Origin: Aeribacillus composti
GTDB lineage: Bacteria > Bacillota > Bacilli > Bacillales > Aeribacillaceae
DNA: 64,000 nucleotides
Reading direction: 5' to 3'
NCBI RefSeq assembly: GCF_007827555.1
Contig: NZ_VISS01000004.1
Span: 1-64,000, forward strand
Of this stretch, positions 1 to 8,129 are shown in pieces (position 1 is the stretch's first letter; the number at the start of each line of letters is the position of its first letter). Position numbers and translations under genes: made by a program. Under the pieces are notes generated by a model. The model saw only the letters and a program-made list of their open reading frames with translations. It was not told the DNA's origin and ran no database searches.

Positions 1-47
1 AGAAAGGACGATTTTTTTGTGCATTTTTTTTAAAAAGTGAAAAAATG

Positions 48-97
48 AGGGGCTCCAAAAAGTCAGTTACCCTGACTTTTTGGACAGCCCCTTTTTC
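48..97 (+). terminator. Strong hairpin terminator with T tract
   Basis: A long stem (GGGGCTCCAAAAAGTCAG pairing with CTGACTTTTTGGA plus GCCCC, five-base loop) is followed by TTTTT, so it reads as a rho-independent terminator for a gene lying left of the window. Its right arm shares the phrase GACTTTTTGGACA-CCCCTTTTT with the 3' end of the dispersed repeat copies described below. Confidence 0.75.
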
Positions 98-155
98 AAT
101 TTGAATTTTTTAACTCTGACTTCAAAGAAGCTTGCGAGCCAAGGCATGTTTTTTT

Positions 156-251
156 AGGGGATATCTATAACTCGTTTTTTCGCATAATAGAAGCCCTCAT
201 TATTGTTTTAGAAACGTTGATATATTGAGGATTTGGCTTTCCGGAAAGCCC
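156..251 (+). repeat. Dispersed intergenic repeat, degenerate copy A
   Basis: This stretch aligns with the repeat at 21107-21239. It has a head resembling that copy's hairpin (AGGGG, then CTCGTTTTTTCG, then AAGCCCT), followed by the conserved core TTTTAGAAACGTTGATATAT. It then jumps to GGATTTGGCTTT, lacking about 30 bases present in the other copies. It is the most eroded of four copies seen in the window. Confidence 0.65.
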
Positions 252-373
252 TGGAAATACCGATTGCAGCGCTTTTGCTTTCATCATCGTTAGTTTATTA
301 TGGGCAGTTTCGGACTTCACGTACTAAAAATGTGAAGTCTCTTTGTTATGAATTCGCTGTGTTTATTCTGCAT

Positions 374-505
374 TTAATTAACTAAGTAGTATAAAATATA
401 TCCGCAAATTATCGATAAAAAAAGATGCTGAAGAAACCGCTGCAAACGATGTTCAAAAAATGTTTTTATTTGTAGAGCCGGCTTAGTTTTTTCTGCGTTC
501 ACCAT
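374..505 (-). CDS. Possible 43-aa single-span membrane peptide
   Basis: I do not recognise this product. The reading frame runs from ATG at 505 to TAA at 374-376. It is preceded on the minus strand by AGAGGTG, a reasonable Shine-Dalgarno match, but only about 3 bases from the ATG, which is tight. The peptide has a charged N-terminal half (MVNAEKTKPALQIK...) and a hydrophobic C-terminal segment (LFLSIICGYILYYLVN) that could span the membrane once. It stands alone between the repeat copy at 156-251 and a featureless stretch. No clear promoter or terminator was found, so it may be a chance frame. Confidence 0.3.
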   Translation of the reverse strand: MVNAEKTKPALQIKTFFEHRLQRFLQHLFLSIICGYILYYLVN

Positions 506-820
506 GTTCACCTCTCATTTGTACAAATATATGCGAATTAGAAGGTTAAAATGAATAAACACCTTCAAATGATTGGAATGATGATTATTCAGCTTGACGA
601 TTTTGTTTTTGGGAGAAGGATGATAGGAAGAATTCAGTTATGTAGGAGGACAAATAGATTAATAAACGTAGAATTATAGCAGACAAAAGAAGCTGTAAAA
701 AGAATGAGTTTGGACGGCTTTAAAACATGTTGAAAAAATCGATCTTACTGCCTTAAGAAAAAATAGTGCGGGAAAGTAATGATGTTGATTCGGACATTCA
801 TCTTCTAAACAAATGAAGTA
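506..820. other. Gap with no recognised gene
   Basis: I see no convincing reading frame, hairpin or operator here. It contains A/T-rich sequence that could hold the promoter of the small peptide at 374-505. Confidence 0.4.
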
Positions 821-874
821 GGGGGCAGAGTAAAAAAACTGGAGCGAAAAAAATTTCGCTCCTGACGTTCCCCC
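821..874 (-). terminator. Nested hairpin terminator of the LysE-type gene
   Basis: On the minus strand GGAGCGAAA pairs with TTTCGCTCC and is followed by AGTTTTTTT. An outer GGGGG/CCCCC pair encloses it. It lies 12 bases past the stop codon of the exporter gene. Confidence 0.8.
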
Positions 875-886
875 TCATTGTATCTA

Positions 887-1513
887 CTAAATTTTTGTAA
901 AAAGCAGCTTTCCGCCAAGAACTGCAAATAAAATAGATTTGCCGTAATGAATAGCAGAAACTGTTTTTTTAGATTGAAACAGAATTTTTATTTTGCCAGC
1001 TAATGCTGAAAATAAGGAAAACAATACCAATGCCTGTACAATGAAAATAAGACCTAGCACAAACATGTCGAGCTGAACATGGACGCTGTTTGTTGATACA
1101 AACTGCGGCAAGAAAGCTAAAAAGAACAATGACACCTTCGGATTTAACAGGTTCATCAAGATGCCTCTTTTATATAAAGAAAAGAGTGAAAGACTTTTTA
1201 CATTTGCTATTTTACCGGAAACTGCTGATTTCCCTTCCTTATAAGATTCCCATGCTAAATATAACAGATAGATCGCACCGACAGATTTAATAGCTGTAAA
1301 AATAACAGTAGATTGATAGAGTATGGCTGACAGTCCGAGTGATGCGATTAAAGTATGTCCGATAAGTCCGGTACAAAGTCCGAGAGTAGTGATGAACCCC
1401 GCTCGAAAGCCGTAAGACATGCTTTGTGCAATGACAAATAAATTATCGGGTCCTGGTGCAACGGTTAATAAAATAGAAGCTGCAAGAAAACTTAAAATGA
1501 TGGACAATTCCAT
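887..1513 (-). CDS. LysE/RhtB family amino-acid exporter
   Basis: A 208-residue integral membrane protein of the LysE/RhtB translocator family, which exports amino acids or related metabolites across the cytoplasmic membrane. The N-terminal family signature is visible as TVAPGPDNLFVIAQS around residues 17-31, followed by hydrophobic blocks consistent with about six transmembrane segments and the central LLNPKVSLFFLAFLPQF motif near residues 121-137. Length is normal for the family. The ATG at 1513 sits behind AAGGAGAA with good spacing. The gene ends at a strong terminator (821-874) and looks monocistronic. The substrate cannot be deduced. Confidence 0.88.
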   Translation of the reverse strand: MELSIILSFLAASILLTVAPGPDNLFVIAQSMSYGFRAGFITTLGLCTGLIGHTLIASLGLSAILYQSTVIFTAIKSVGAIYLLYLAWESYKEGKSAVSGKIANVKSLSLFSLYKRGILMNLLNPKVSLFFLAFLPQFVSTNSVHVQLDMFVLGLIFIVQALVLFSLFSALAGKIKILFQSKKTVSAIHYGKSILFAVLGGKLLFTKI

Positions 1514-1809
1514 TTTTTACGTTCTCCTTTTCGCATAGTGGATCATTATAAAGTTTGGCTGTTTTTTTCTTTGAATAAGAATGAAAAGGGCAAAGTCAAA
1601 TGACCGCCCATTAGCATGATAAAGTACGATTCGATTCAAAGAAGACAAATACTATGATGATGTTGATGCAGCAAATAAGCAAAACGAGAAATATAGAGCT
1701 TTTACTGACTTGCCTGAAACAAACGTTAAGGATGTACGATACAGTTTCAGCTAAGTGTTGTGCAATATTTAAGCAAGGCTTTCATGAGAAACGATCAGCC
1801 GGCCCTTTT

Positions 1810-3042
1810 TTAAAACGCCCAATTTCCTTTTCGGAAGATTGGTTCACGTGTGCCGTCCGGAAGAATGCCGTCGATGTCCATTTCTGCACTTCCGATCATA
1901 AAATCAACATGTGTAATGCTCGTGTTGAGACCATGCTGTTTCAATTCATCCTCTGTCATCGTTTTTCCGCCTTCTAAGCAAAATGCATAGGCGCTGCCGA
2001 TCGCTAAATGGTTTGAAGCATTTTCGTCAAACAACGTGTTATAAAATAAAAGATTTGACTTTGAGATCGGTGAGTTATGAGGTACTAAAGCAATTTCACC
2101 TAAATAATGAGAGCCTTCATCTGTTTCGACTAATTGCTTCAAAATTTCTTCGCCTTTTTCGGCTGTTACATTTGTAATGCGTCCTCGTTCAAATGTGATT
2201 ACAAAATTTTCGATTAAATTTCCGCCGTAGCTTAACGGTTTTGTGCTAGTCACATAACCATTTACCCCATCTTTTTTCGGAGCTGTGAACACTTCTTCTG
2301 TAGGCATGTTTGCCATGAAAGAAACGCCTTTTTCATTAACGCTTCCTGCACCCACCCATAGGTGCTTTTCAGGCAGTTCAATAGTTAAATCCGTTCCAGG
2401 AGCTTGATAATGGAGTTTTCTATATTTTTTCGCATTTAAATAATCGACTTTTTGATGAAGGTTTTCATTATGTTTTTTCCATGCAGAAACCGGATCTTCC
2501 TCATTAATACGTGTTGCTTGAAAAATAGCATTCCATAATTTTTCAACTCGAAGCGATTTTTCTTCATTTGGAAAAACTTTCTCCGCCCATTCTTCGCTTG
2601 CGGCAGCGATAACCGTCCAGCTGACTTTATCCGATTGTATGTATCTGCGAAACGTATTTAAAGCTGTTCCAGACGCTTTCTGGAAATTAGCGATTCTCTC
2701 AGGCTGAATGCCTTTTAATAAATCAGGGCTTTGGGACACAATAGAAATAAAAGCTGCATTTCTTTCTGCTAGGGCAGTTCTTTCGAGAGACTTCCATTCA
2801 GGATATTCTAAAAACACGTCATCAGGAGCCTTTTCATATTTTAATCTTGTTAAAACATCATCTTGCCAGTCGATATGAATATTCCTTGCACCAACCTCAT
2901 AAGCTTTTTCCGCAATAAATCGGACGAGTTCTTTTGCATCTATGCTTGCAGAAATGAACAATTCTTGTCCTTTTTGAACATTGACTCCGACCTTGACGGC
3001 AAGTTCTGCATATTTTTCAAGCTGCTGTTTGAAAGTTGTCAT
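1810..3042 (-). CDS. Aminopeptidase, peptidase family M29 (AmpS-type)
   Basis: A cytoplasmic metallo-aminopeptidase of the M29 (AmpS/AmpT/PepS) family, which removes N-terminal residues from peptides using two metal ions. About 410 residues, the usual length. Likely metal-ligand segments are MPTEEVFTAP, ETDEGSHYLGEIALV, DENASNHLAIGSAY and THVDFMIGS, in the family order in the C-terminal half. Three ATG codons lie in tandem (3048, 3045, 3042). The Shine-Dalgarno AAAGGAGA ends only about 2 bases from the first but 8 from the third, so I place the start at 3042. The gene is alone between the LysE gene and a divergent acyl-CoA dehydrogenase. No clear terminator follows. Confidence 0.9.
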   Translation of the reverse strand: MTTFKQQLEKYAELAVKVGVNVQKGQELFISASIDAKELVRFIAEKAYEVGARNIHIDWQDDVLTRLKYEKAPDDVFLEYPEWKSLERTALAERNAAFISIVSQSPDLLKGIQPERIANFQKASGTALNTFRRYIQSDKVSWTVIAAASEEWAEKVFPNEEKSLRVEKLWNAIFQATRINEEDPVSAWKKHNENLHQKVDYLNAKKYRKLHYQAPGTDLTIELPEKHLWVGAGSVNEKGVSFMANMPTEEVFTAPKKDGVNGYVTSTKPLSYGGNLIENFVITFERGRITNVTAEKGEEILKQLVETDEGSHYLGEIALVPHNSPISKSNLLFYNTLFDENASNHLAIGSAYAFCLEGGKTMTEDELKQHGLNTSITHVDFMIGSAEMDIDGILPDGTREPIFRKGNWAF

Positions 3043-3189
3043 CATCATTCTCCTTTATTTCCTACATATTTTTTTCTGTATTTTACCAAAAAAATTAAAA
3101 TAAAACCAATTGGATTGCTTAACGAAAATGAATAATAGAGCTACAATAGAGATAGAAAAGAAAGAAAAAGAAACAGGTGTGTGAAGAAT

Positions 3190-4356
3190 ATGAATTTTTT
3201 AGATGAAATGGTTATTGTCAACAAATCGCATCGAGAATTAAGAGAAAAAGCCGAAAAACTTGCGGAGAAGTTCGCGGAGCGAGCCGCGAAAAATGATCAG
3301 GAATCTTCGTTTCCATTTGAAAACTTTTCAGATTTAAAAACGGAAGGATTTCTGAAATTAACTGTGCCAAAAAAATATGGAGGAAATGAAATTTCTTTAT
3401 ATGAATTTCTGCTTGTTCAAGAAAAAATTGCAGAAGGAGATGGAGCGACAGGTTTATCGTTAGGGTGGCATAATGGAATCGTAATGGATTTATCCGAATC
3501 AAAAAAATGGGATGAACGCACGTTTGAGCGCATTTGCGAAGAAATTGTCGCTGAAGGAAAATTAATCAATAGTTGTGCATCAGAACCGGCTGCCGGAAGT
3601 CCTGCAAGAGGCGGAAAACCAAAAACAACGGCAAGAAAAGAAGGAAGCAGCTGGATTATTAATGGCCATAAATCGTTCACATCACTGGCCCCGATTCTAG
3701 ATTATTTTATTGTAACCGCAACAATTGAAGAAACAGGTGAGGTTGGCGAATATTTAGTCCCAAAAGGAGCAGAGGGGCTTTCCATAAAAGAAACATGGGA
3801 TACAATCGGTATGCGCGCGACAAGAAGCGACGATTTATTACTGCACAACGTAAAGGTCGAAAAAGACGCTCTCGTTTCGATCAGACAAGCTACATTCAGT
3901 CCTTCCACTCCGAAAGGATGGCTTTTACATATTCCTGCCTGCTACCTCGGGATCGCTATCGCCGCAAGAAACTTTGCTGTCAAATATGCAAAAGAGTATC
4001 AACCTGCCAGTCTTTCTCATCCAATTTCAGAACTTTCGGAAGTGCGGCGAAAAACAGCTGAAATGGATCTGGAGCTTACAAGCGCACGGCATTTTATGTA
4101 CAGTGTGGCGAAAAAATGGGATGAACAGCCGCATTTACACGAACAAATGGGGCATGAGCTGGCTGCCGTAAAATATGTTGCCACAAACAGTGCGATCAAA
4201 GTCGTTGACCTAGCCATGCGAATTGCAGGCGGACAAAGCTTAAGAAAAGAATACCCATTGGAGCGCTACTATCGGGATGTCAGATGCGGTCTTCATAATC
4301 CTCCAGCAGATGATATAACGTTAAAAATTTTCGGTGACCGTGCTTTTCAAGAATAA
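3190..4356 (+). CDS. Acyl-CoA dehydrogenase family flavoprotein
   Basis: A protein of about 388 residues with the acyl-CoA dehydrogenase fold, a FAD enzyme that normally introduces an alpha-beta double bond into acyl-CoA. Visible blocks are the helical N-terminal domain, the middle beta-domain (SCASEPAAGSPARGG, WIINGHKSFTSLAP) and a C-terminal helical domain with RIAGGQSL and RYYRDVRCG. It resembles B. subtilis YdbM from memory; the substrate is unknown and it could be a related flavin monooxygenase. An in-frame GTG lies at 3181, but AGGTG at 3174-3178 is better spaced for the ATG at 3190. It is transcribed divergently from the M29 peptidase and ends at a hairpin terminator. Confidence 0.85.
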   Translation: MNFLDEMVIVNKSHRELREKAEKLAEKFAERAAKNDQESSFPFENFSDLKTEGFLKLTVPKKYGGNEISLYEFLLVQEKIAEGDGATGLSLGWHNGIVMDLSESKKWDERTFERICEEIVAEGKLINSCASEPAAGSPARGGKPKTTARKEGSSWIINGHKSFTSLAPILDYFIVTATIEETGEVGEYLVPKGAEGLSIKETWDTIGMRATRSDDLLLHNVKVEKDALVSIRQATFSPSTPKGWLLHIPACYLGIAIAARNFAVKYAKEYQPASLSHPISELSEVRRKTAEMDLELTSARHFMYSVAKKWDEQPHLHEQMGHELAAVKYVATNSAIKVVDLAMRIAGGQSLRKEYPLERYYRDVRCGLHNPPADDITLKIFGDRAFQE

Positions 4357-4364
4357 AAGAACAC

Positions 4365-4417
4365 AAAAGGCGTTTTCTCAGGCTGAAAAGTTGATGGACA
4401 GCCGAAAAACGCCTTTT
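4365..4417. terminator. Hairpin terminator after the acyl-CoA dehydrogenase gene
   Basis: AAAAGGCGTTTT and GGCTG on the left pair with CAGCC and AAAAACGCCTTTT on the right. The structure has A/T runs on both sides, so it could serve both this gene and transcription from the right. Confidence 0.8.
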
Positions 4418-4587
4418 ATTATTTCTGCGTTCATTCGTTCCTTAGTACAAATAAAAGCTTTCATTTATTACATTTGAACAAAAAATTGTTCATTGGTTTT
4501 AACTTCATTCAATCTTTTTTTATTGTCAAAACAACTTTGTCTTTTGTTTCACATCAATTGAAAAGTAGCTGCTGTCTTGTAAAAATG

Positions 4588-5805
4588 TTAAGATGTCCAT
4601 TCTTTCAGCTTTTGATCGGAAGGTAAAAGCATGGAGAGCATGCCGATAAATGGAAGAAAGCCGCACGCGATCATAACTGGCTTTAAGCCGAATAAGTCCG
4701 CGAGAGCACCGAGCACGACTGATCCTAAAGCGCCTAAACCGAAGGCAAGACCGACCATTAAGCCTGATGCAGTTCCGATTTTTCCAGGCATTAGCTCTTG
4801 TGCGTATACGACAACTACAGAAAAGCTTGACAAAATAATAAAACCGTTAATGAGCATTATTGGAATTGCCCAAAATTCATTCACATAAGGCAAAATGACC
4901 GCCAGCGGAGCTGATCCGAGCATTGAGAAAGCAATGATATTCCGTCTTCCGAAACGATCTGAAAGCGGCCCTCCTAAAAATGTTCCGATTGCACCTGCTG
5001 CTAAAAATATAAAAATATATAGCTGTGTTTTGCTGATGGAAAGTCCATGTTCATGAATTAAATAAAAAGGGTAAAAATTAGTGATTGCTGCATGATACCA
5101 TGAACGAGCAAAAACTAAGAAGATAAGCAGCATAAGTCCAATTTTCACTTGCTTTTTTCGAGCGGCAGGAACTTGCACAACGGCTTTTTTTGCGCTTGTT
5201 TTTTTTCGGCTGTCGAGCTTTTCCTTATACCAATTTGCAATGTATAGAAGGACGATGACGGCCATGCCGGCAATTAAAGTAAACCAAATCGCGCCAAATT
5301 GTCCCATAGGGACGAAAATAAGAGCTGTCATAATGGGAGCAAGAGATTGTCCGGCATTACCTCCAACTTGAAAAATGGATTGGGCGAGCCCTTTTCGTTC
5401 TCCCGCTGCTAAATGTACCACTCTTGAACCTTCCGGATGGAAAACGGCTGAACCGATTCCGACGAAAAATACCGAAACTAAAACAATCCAATAATTAGGT
5501 GCAAAAGCAAGTCCCAACATGCCGAAAAACGTACACGTAAGCCCGATGGGCAGCAAATAAGGCATCGGCTTTTTATCTGTATAAAACCCGACAGCAGGCT
5601 GAAGCAAAGATGCCGTTAGCTGAAGGCTGAATGTAATGAATCCAAGCTGCATATATGTAAGATTCATTGATTTTTCCAATATAGGGAAAACTGCTGGAAT
5701 AACAGCTTGAATCGAATCGTTTAGAAGATGAACAAATCCGATAATAAATAATATTCTGTATAATGTAATTTGACCCATATTCTGTTTTTGAACAGCTGCT
5801 TCCAT
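4588..5805 (-). CDS. MFS exporter, fosmidomycin-resistance (Fsr) type
   Basis: A 12-span major facilitator transporter of about 405 residues, closest to the Fsr/fosmidomycin-resistance group of proton-driven drug or metabolite exporters. The first helix carries FVHLLNDSIQAVIPAVFPIL, typical of that group, and the loop after helix 8 has GGPLSDRFGRR. An upstream in-frame ATG at 5823 is part of the ribosome site itself (AGAGGAG is read as codons there), so the start is the ATG at 5805, about 8 bases after that site. It stands alone on the minus strand. Its substrate is unknown; the family name does not prove fosmidomycin export. Confidence 0.87.
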   Translation of the reverse strand: MEAAVQKQNMGQITLYRILFIIGFVHLLNDSIQAVIPAVFPILEKSMNLTYMQLGFITFSLQLTASLLQPAVGFYTDKKPMPYLLPIGLTCTFFGMLGLAFAPNYWIVLVSVFFVGIGSAVFHPEGSRVVHLAAGERKGLAQSIFQVGGNAGQSLAPIMTALIFVPMGQFGAIWFTLIAGMAVIVLLYIANWYKEKLDSRKKTSAKKAVVQVPAARKKQVKIGLMLLIFLVFARSWYHAAITNFYPFYLIHEHGLSISKTQLYIFIFLAAGAIGTFLGGPLSDRFGRRNIIAFSMLGSAPLAVILPYVNEFWAIPIMLINGFIILSSFSVVVVYAQELMPGKIGTASGLMVGLAFGLGALGSVVLGALADLFGLKPVMIACGFLPFIGMLSMLLPSDQKLKEWTS

Positions 5806-5925
5806 TTTGGTTTCTCCTCTCATATTTATTCGTATGTCTAAATATTTTACTTGATTTTACAAAAATATGAAATAAAAAAGTTTAACGATTTACAGTAGTT
5901 TTATTATGTCAACTTAGTATATATA

Positions 5926-6054
5926 AAGGTCTGTCTAGAAAGTCAAATTTCCATTTGAAAACAAAAAACTCATAAACATCGATATAGCAACGTTTTCTAA
6001 AGCATGAAAGGGGGCATCAATAAGCCAAAAAAGACTCATTGGACAGCCCCCTAA
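5926..6054 (-). repeat. Dispersed intergenic repeat copy B, containing a terminator
   Basis: Read on the minus strand, this begins with a hairpin (6007-6052: GGGGGCTGTCCAATGAGTC against GGCTTATTGATGCCCCC). The conserved core (TTTAGAAAACGTTGCTATATC, GTTTATGA) follows, then a tail ending GACTTTCTAGACAGACC. It matches the copies at 21107-21239 and 36737-36857. It begins 18 bases past the zinc-binding lipoprotein stop codon in the same orientation, so its head hairpin is that gene's terminator. Confidence 0.85.
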
Positions 6055-6071
6055 AAGCGTGCAAATAGTAT

Positions 6072-7109
6072 TTAATTTAAAGCTTCAGATAACGTTTCAA
6101 GATTGCGTTTCATAATGCTGAAGTAGTCTTCGTTATTTTTTAAATCTGTTTCCGAAACACTTTCTAAATTATGTAGCGTTAATGATTTGGCACCAATTTC
6201 TTGTTGGATGATTTTTGCTACCTTTTCAGATACATTTTGTTCAAAGATCACATGTTTTAAATGATGTTTTTTCGATAGTTCAATGATTTTGACAAGCTGC
6301 TTTTGACTAGGCTCATCTGTTGGAGATAATCCCGATATTGGAATTTGTTCAATATCGTAGCGGTCTTCCCAATAACCATAAGCAGCATGAGCCACAAGAA
6401 TATATTTTGTTTTCGATTTTTTAATTGTTTCTTGAAATGATTGATCCAGTTCTTCAAGATCTTGTTTAAGTTGAGCGAAATTTTGTTCAAAATATTCTTT
6501 TTGATCAGGAGCCGCTTCCGTTAAAGCGTTCTTGATGTTTTCCGCAAGAGTAATGGCCCTATTTGGATCAAGCCATACATGAGGGTCAACATCTCCATGT
6601 GCATGATCGTGTTCCTCTTCGTTTTGGTTCCCATGTTCTTCTTCATGATCTGAATCTTCTTCATGATGTGAATGCTCTTCTTCTCCACTTTCATGGTCAT
6701 GTTCATCTTCGGACGCACTTAATAATGGGATTCCTTCAGCTGCTTTTACAATTTTGACATTGCCGTCTTTCAGCGTTTTTTCTGCCTTATCGGCAAATCC
6801 TTCTATACCAGCTCCAGTATAGATAAATAAATCCGCTTTCGCGATTGCTTCCAAAGTTTTTAATGTAGGTTCATACGTATGGGCTTCTACATTCGGCGGG
6901 TAAACACTTTCGACGTGAACGTATTTACCGCCGATTTTTTTAGTGAAATCTGTCAGTGGATAGATTGTTGTATAAATTTCAATTTCTTTTTGATTGTTTT
7001 TGTCCTCATTATGATTGTTCGTTTCGGAAGCATTGTTGTTATTTTGGTCGCAGCCGATAGGAAAGATTGCAAGCATTGCCATTAAAAATGCAAAAAAGAC
7101 TTTTTTCAT
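6072..7109 (-). CDS. Zinc ABC transporter substrate-binding lipoprotein (ZnuA/AdcA family)
   Basis: A 345-residue cluster A-I solute-binding protein that captures zinc outside the membrane. The N-terminus (MKKVFFAFLMAMLAIFPIGC) is a lipoprotein signal with Cys20 as the modified residue; the proline at -3 is unusual. Likely metal-site histidines lie in VEAHTYEP, DPHVWLDP and LVAHAAYGYW. Between them is a long acidic, His-rich loop (residues about 135-175: EEEHSHHEEDSDHEEEHG), the hallmark of zinc rather than manganese binders. The Zur-type operator upstream supports zinc-repressed expression. No ATPase or permease gene is adjacent, so it must use a transporter encoded elsewhere. The ATG at 7109 follows AAAGGAG. 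Confidence 0.9.
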   Translation of the reverse strand: MKKVFFAFLMAMLAIFPIGCDQNNNNASETNNHNEDKNNQKEIEIYTTIYPLTDFTKKIGGKYVHVESVYPPNVEAHTYEPTLKTLEAIAKADLFIYTGAGIEGFADKAEKTLKDGNVKIVKAAEGIPLLSASEDEHDHESGEEEHSHHEEDSDHEEEHGNQNEEEHDHAHGDVDPHVWLDPNRAITLAENIKNALTEAAPDQKEYFEQNFAQLKQDLEELDQSFQETIKKSKTKYILVAHAAYGYWEDRYDIEQIPISGLSPTDEPSQKQLVKIIELSKKHHLKHVIFEQNVSEKVAKIIQQEIGAKSLTLHNLESVSETDLKNNEDYFSIMKRNLETLSEALN

Positions 7110-7152
7110 CGATTTGAACTCCTTTCAAAATATATGTATACCCCGCTGTATT

Positions 7153-7173
7153 AAATCGTAATGATTTCGATTT
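7153..7173. promoter_or_regulatory. Zur box upstream of the zinc-binding lipoprotein
   Basis: The 21-bp sequence reads AAATCGTAAT-G-ATTTCGATTT and matches the Bacillus Zur consensus (AAATCGTAAT-N-ATTACGATTT) at all but one specified position. It lies about 45 bp upstream of the lipoprotein start, where repressor would block transcription when zinc is plentiful. The TCG/CGA edges distinguish it from Fur and PerR boxes. It also lies 160 bp from the divergent TSUP permease gene, which it is less likely to control. Confidence 0.85.
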
Positions 7174-7333
7174 AATTATATATAACATTTTCTAAATGGG
7201 CAAGGCTAGAAGCACTAAAAACAAAAATATCACAAACTATAACATTTTGTTATACCCCATGTTGAATAAGTATTTCACACCAATCCTTCTCACTGGTACC
7301 CTTTAATTAGGATATTAACAGAGGTGAACTTGA

Positions 7334-8107
7334 ATGGTGGAAATGGTTTTGCTGCTCGCTCTTGGACTTTTGTCAGGCGCTTATGGGGTAATGGTGGGAG
7401 CAGGGGGAGGATTTGTGTTTGTTCCTGCTCTCTTATTGCTGTTGAAATTGCCTCCTGAAATTGCAGCTGGTACGGGTCTTGTTGTGGTTTTTCTCAATTC
7501 CATATCAGGGTCGATGAATTATATACGGCAAAAGCGTGTTCATTTTTCTATCAGTTGGCCGATCATCTTCGGCTCCATCCCGGGAACGTTTATCGGCACT
7601 TGGCTGTTGGGAATTATTTCACCCGACTTTTTTTATTGGATATTTGCCGCTGCTTTATTCATGCTCGGGATGTTTTTGCTTTTAAAAAAAGCTCCGGAAG
7701 AGCCGGAACATAGTATGAAAGCAGGTTTTTTCAATGAGGGCAGAAACCGTTTAAAAGCTGTTTTTTTATTCATCATCGGACTTTTGTTGGGAACTTTATC
7801 GAATTTTTTTGGAATTGGCGGCGGATGGTTGCTCGTCCCCATTTTAATTTATTTATTGAAGATTCGTCCTCACGACGCAACTGCGATTTCTCTTTTTGCA
7901 TTATCGATCTATTCACTTGTTGGTGCGCTGAATCAAATTGCATTAGGGAATGTTAATTGGACGGCCTGCTTGTGGGGCGGTATAGGAGTGATGATCGGCT
8001 CTCAACTGGGAGCTATCTTATCAACAAAAGTGCCTGGAAAATGGATTTTGCAAATGTTGTCTTTTTTGCTGATAGGTGTTAGCATGAAGTTGTTTTTAAG
8101 TGTTTAA
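7334..8107 (+). CDS. TSUP (TauE/SafE) family anion permease
   Basis: A 257-residue membrane protein of the TSUP family, members of which move sulfite, sulfoacetate, taurine or related anions. The paired family motifs are visible: GVMVGAGGGFVFVPALLL near residues 19-36 and SNFFGIGGGWLLVPILIYLL near residues 156-175, each starting one half of the internally duplicated fold of about eight helices. The ATG at 7334 follows GAGGTGA. A LysR regulator begins 22 bases downstream, so the two are probably co-transcribed. The substrate is unproven; sulfite is suggested only by the regulator's resemblance to CysL-like proteins. Confidence 0.88.
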   Translation: MVEMVLLLALGLLSGAYGVMVGAGGGFVFVPALLLLLKLPPEIAAGTGLVVVFLNSISGSMNYIRQKRVHFSISWPIIFGSIPGTFIGTWLLGIISPDFFYWIFAAALFMLGMFLLLKKAPEEPEHSMKAGFFNEGRNRLKAVFLFIIGLLLGTLSNFFGIGGGWLLVPILIYLLKIRPHDATAISLFALSIYSLVGALNQIALGNVNWTACLWGGIGVMIGSQLGAILSTKVPGKWILQMLSFLLIGVSMKLFLSV

Positions 8108-8129
8108 ATTGTAAGGAAGTGATTCCGAA

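Noticed and set aside
1654-1977. 107-codon plus-strand frame
   Set aside because: Its second half is antisense to the M29 aminopeptidase gene and no ribosome site precedes it.
6563-6757. His-rich plus-strand frame
   Set aside because: It is the antisense shadow of the His/Asp/Glu-rich loop of the zinc-binding lipoprotein.
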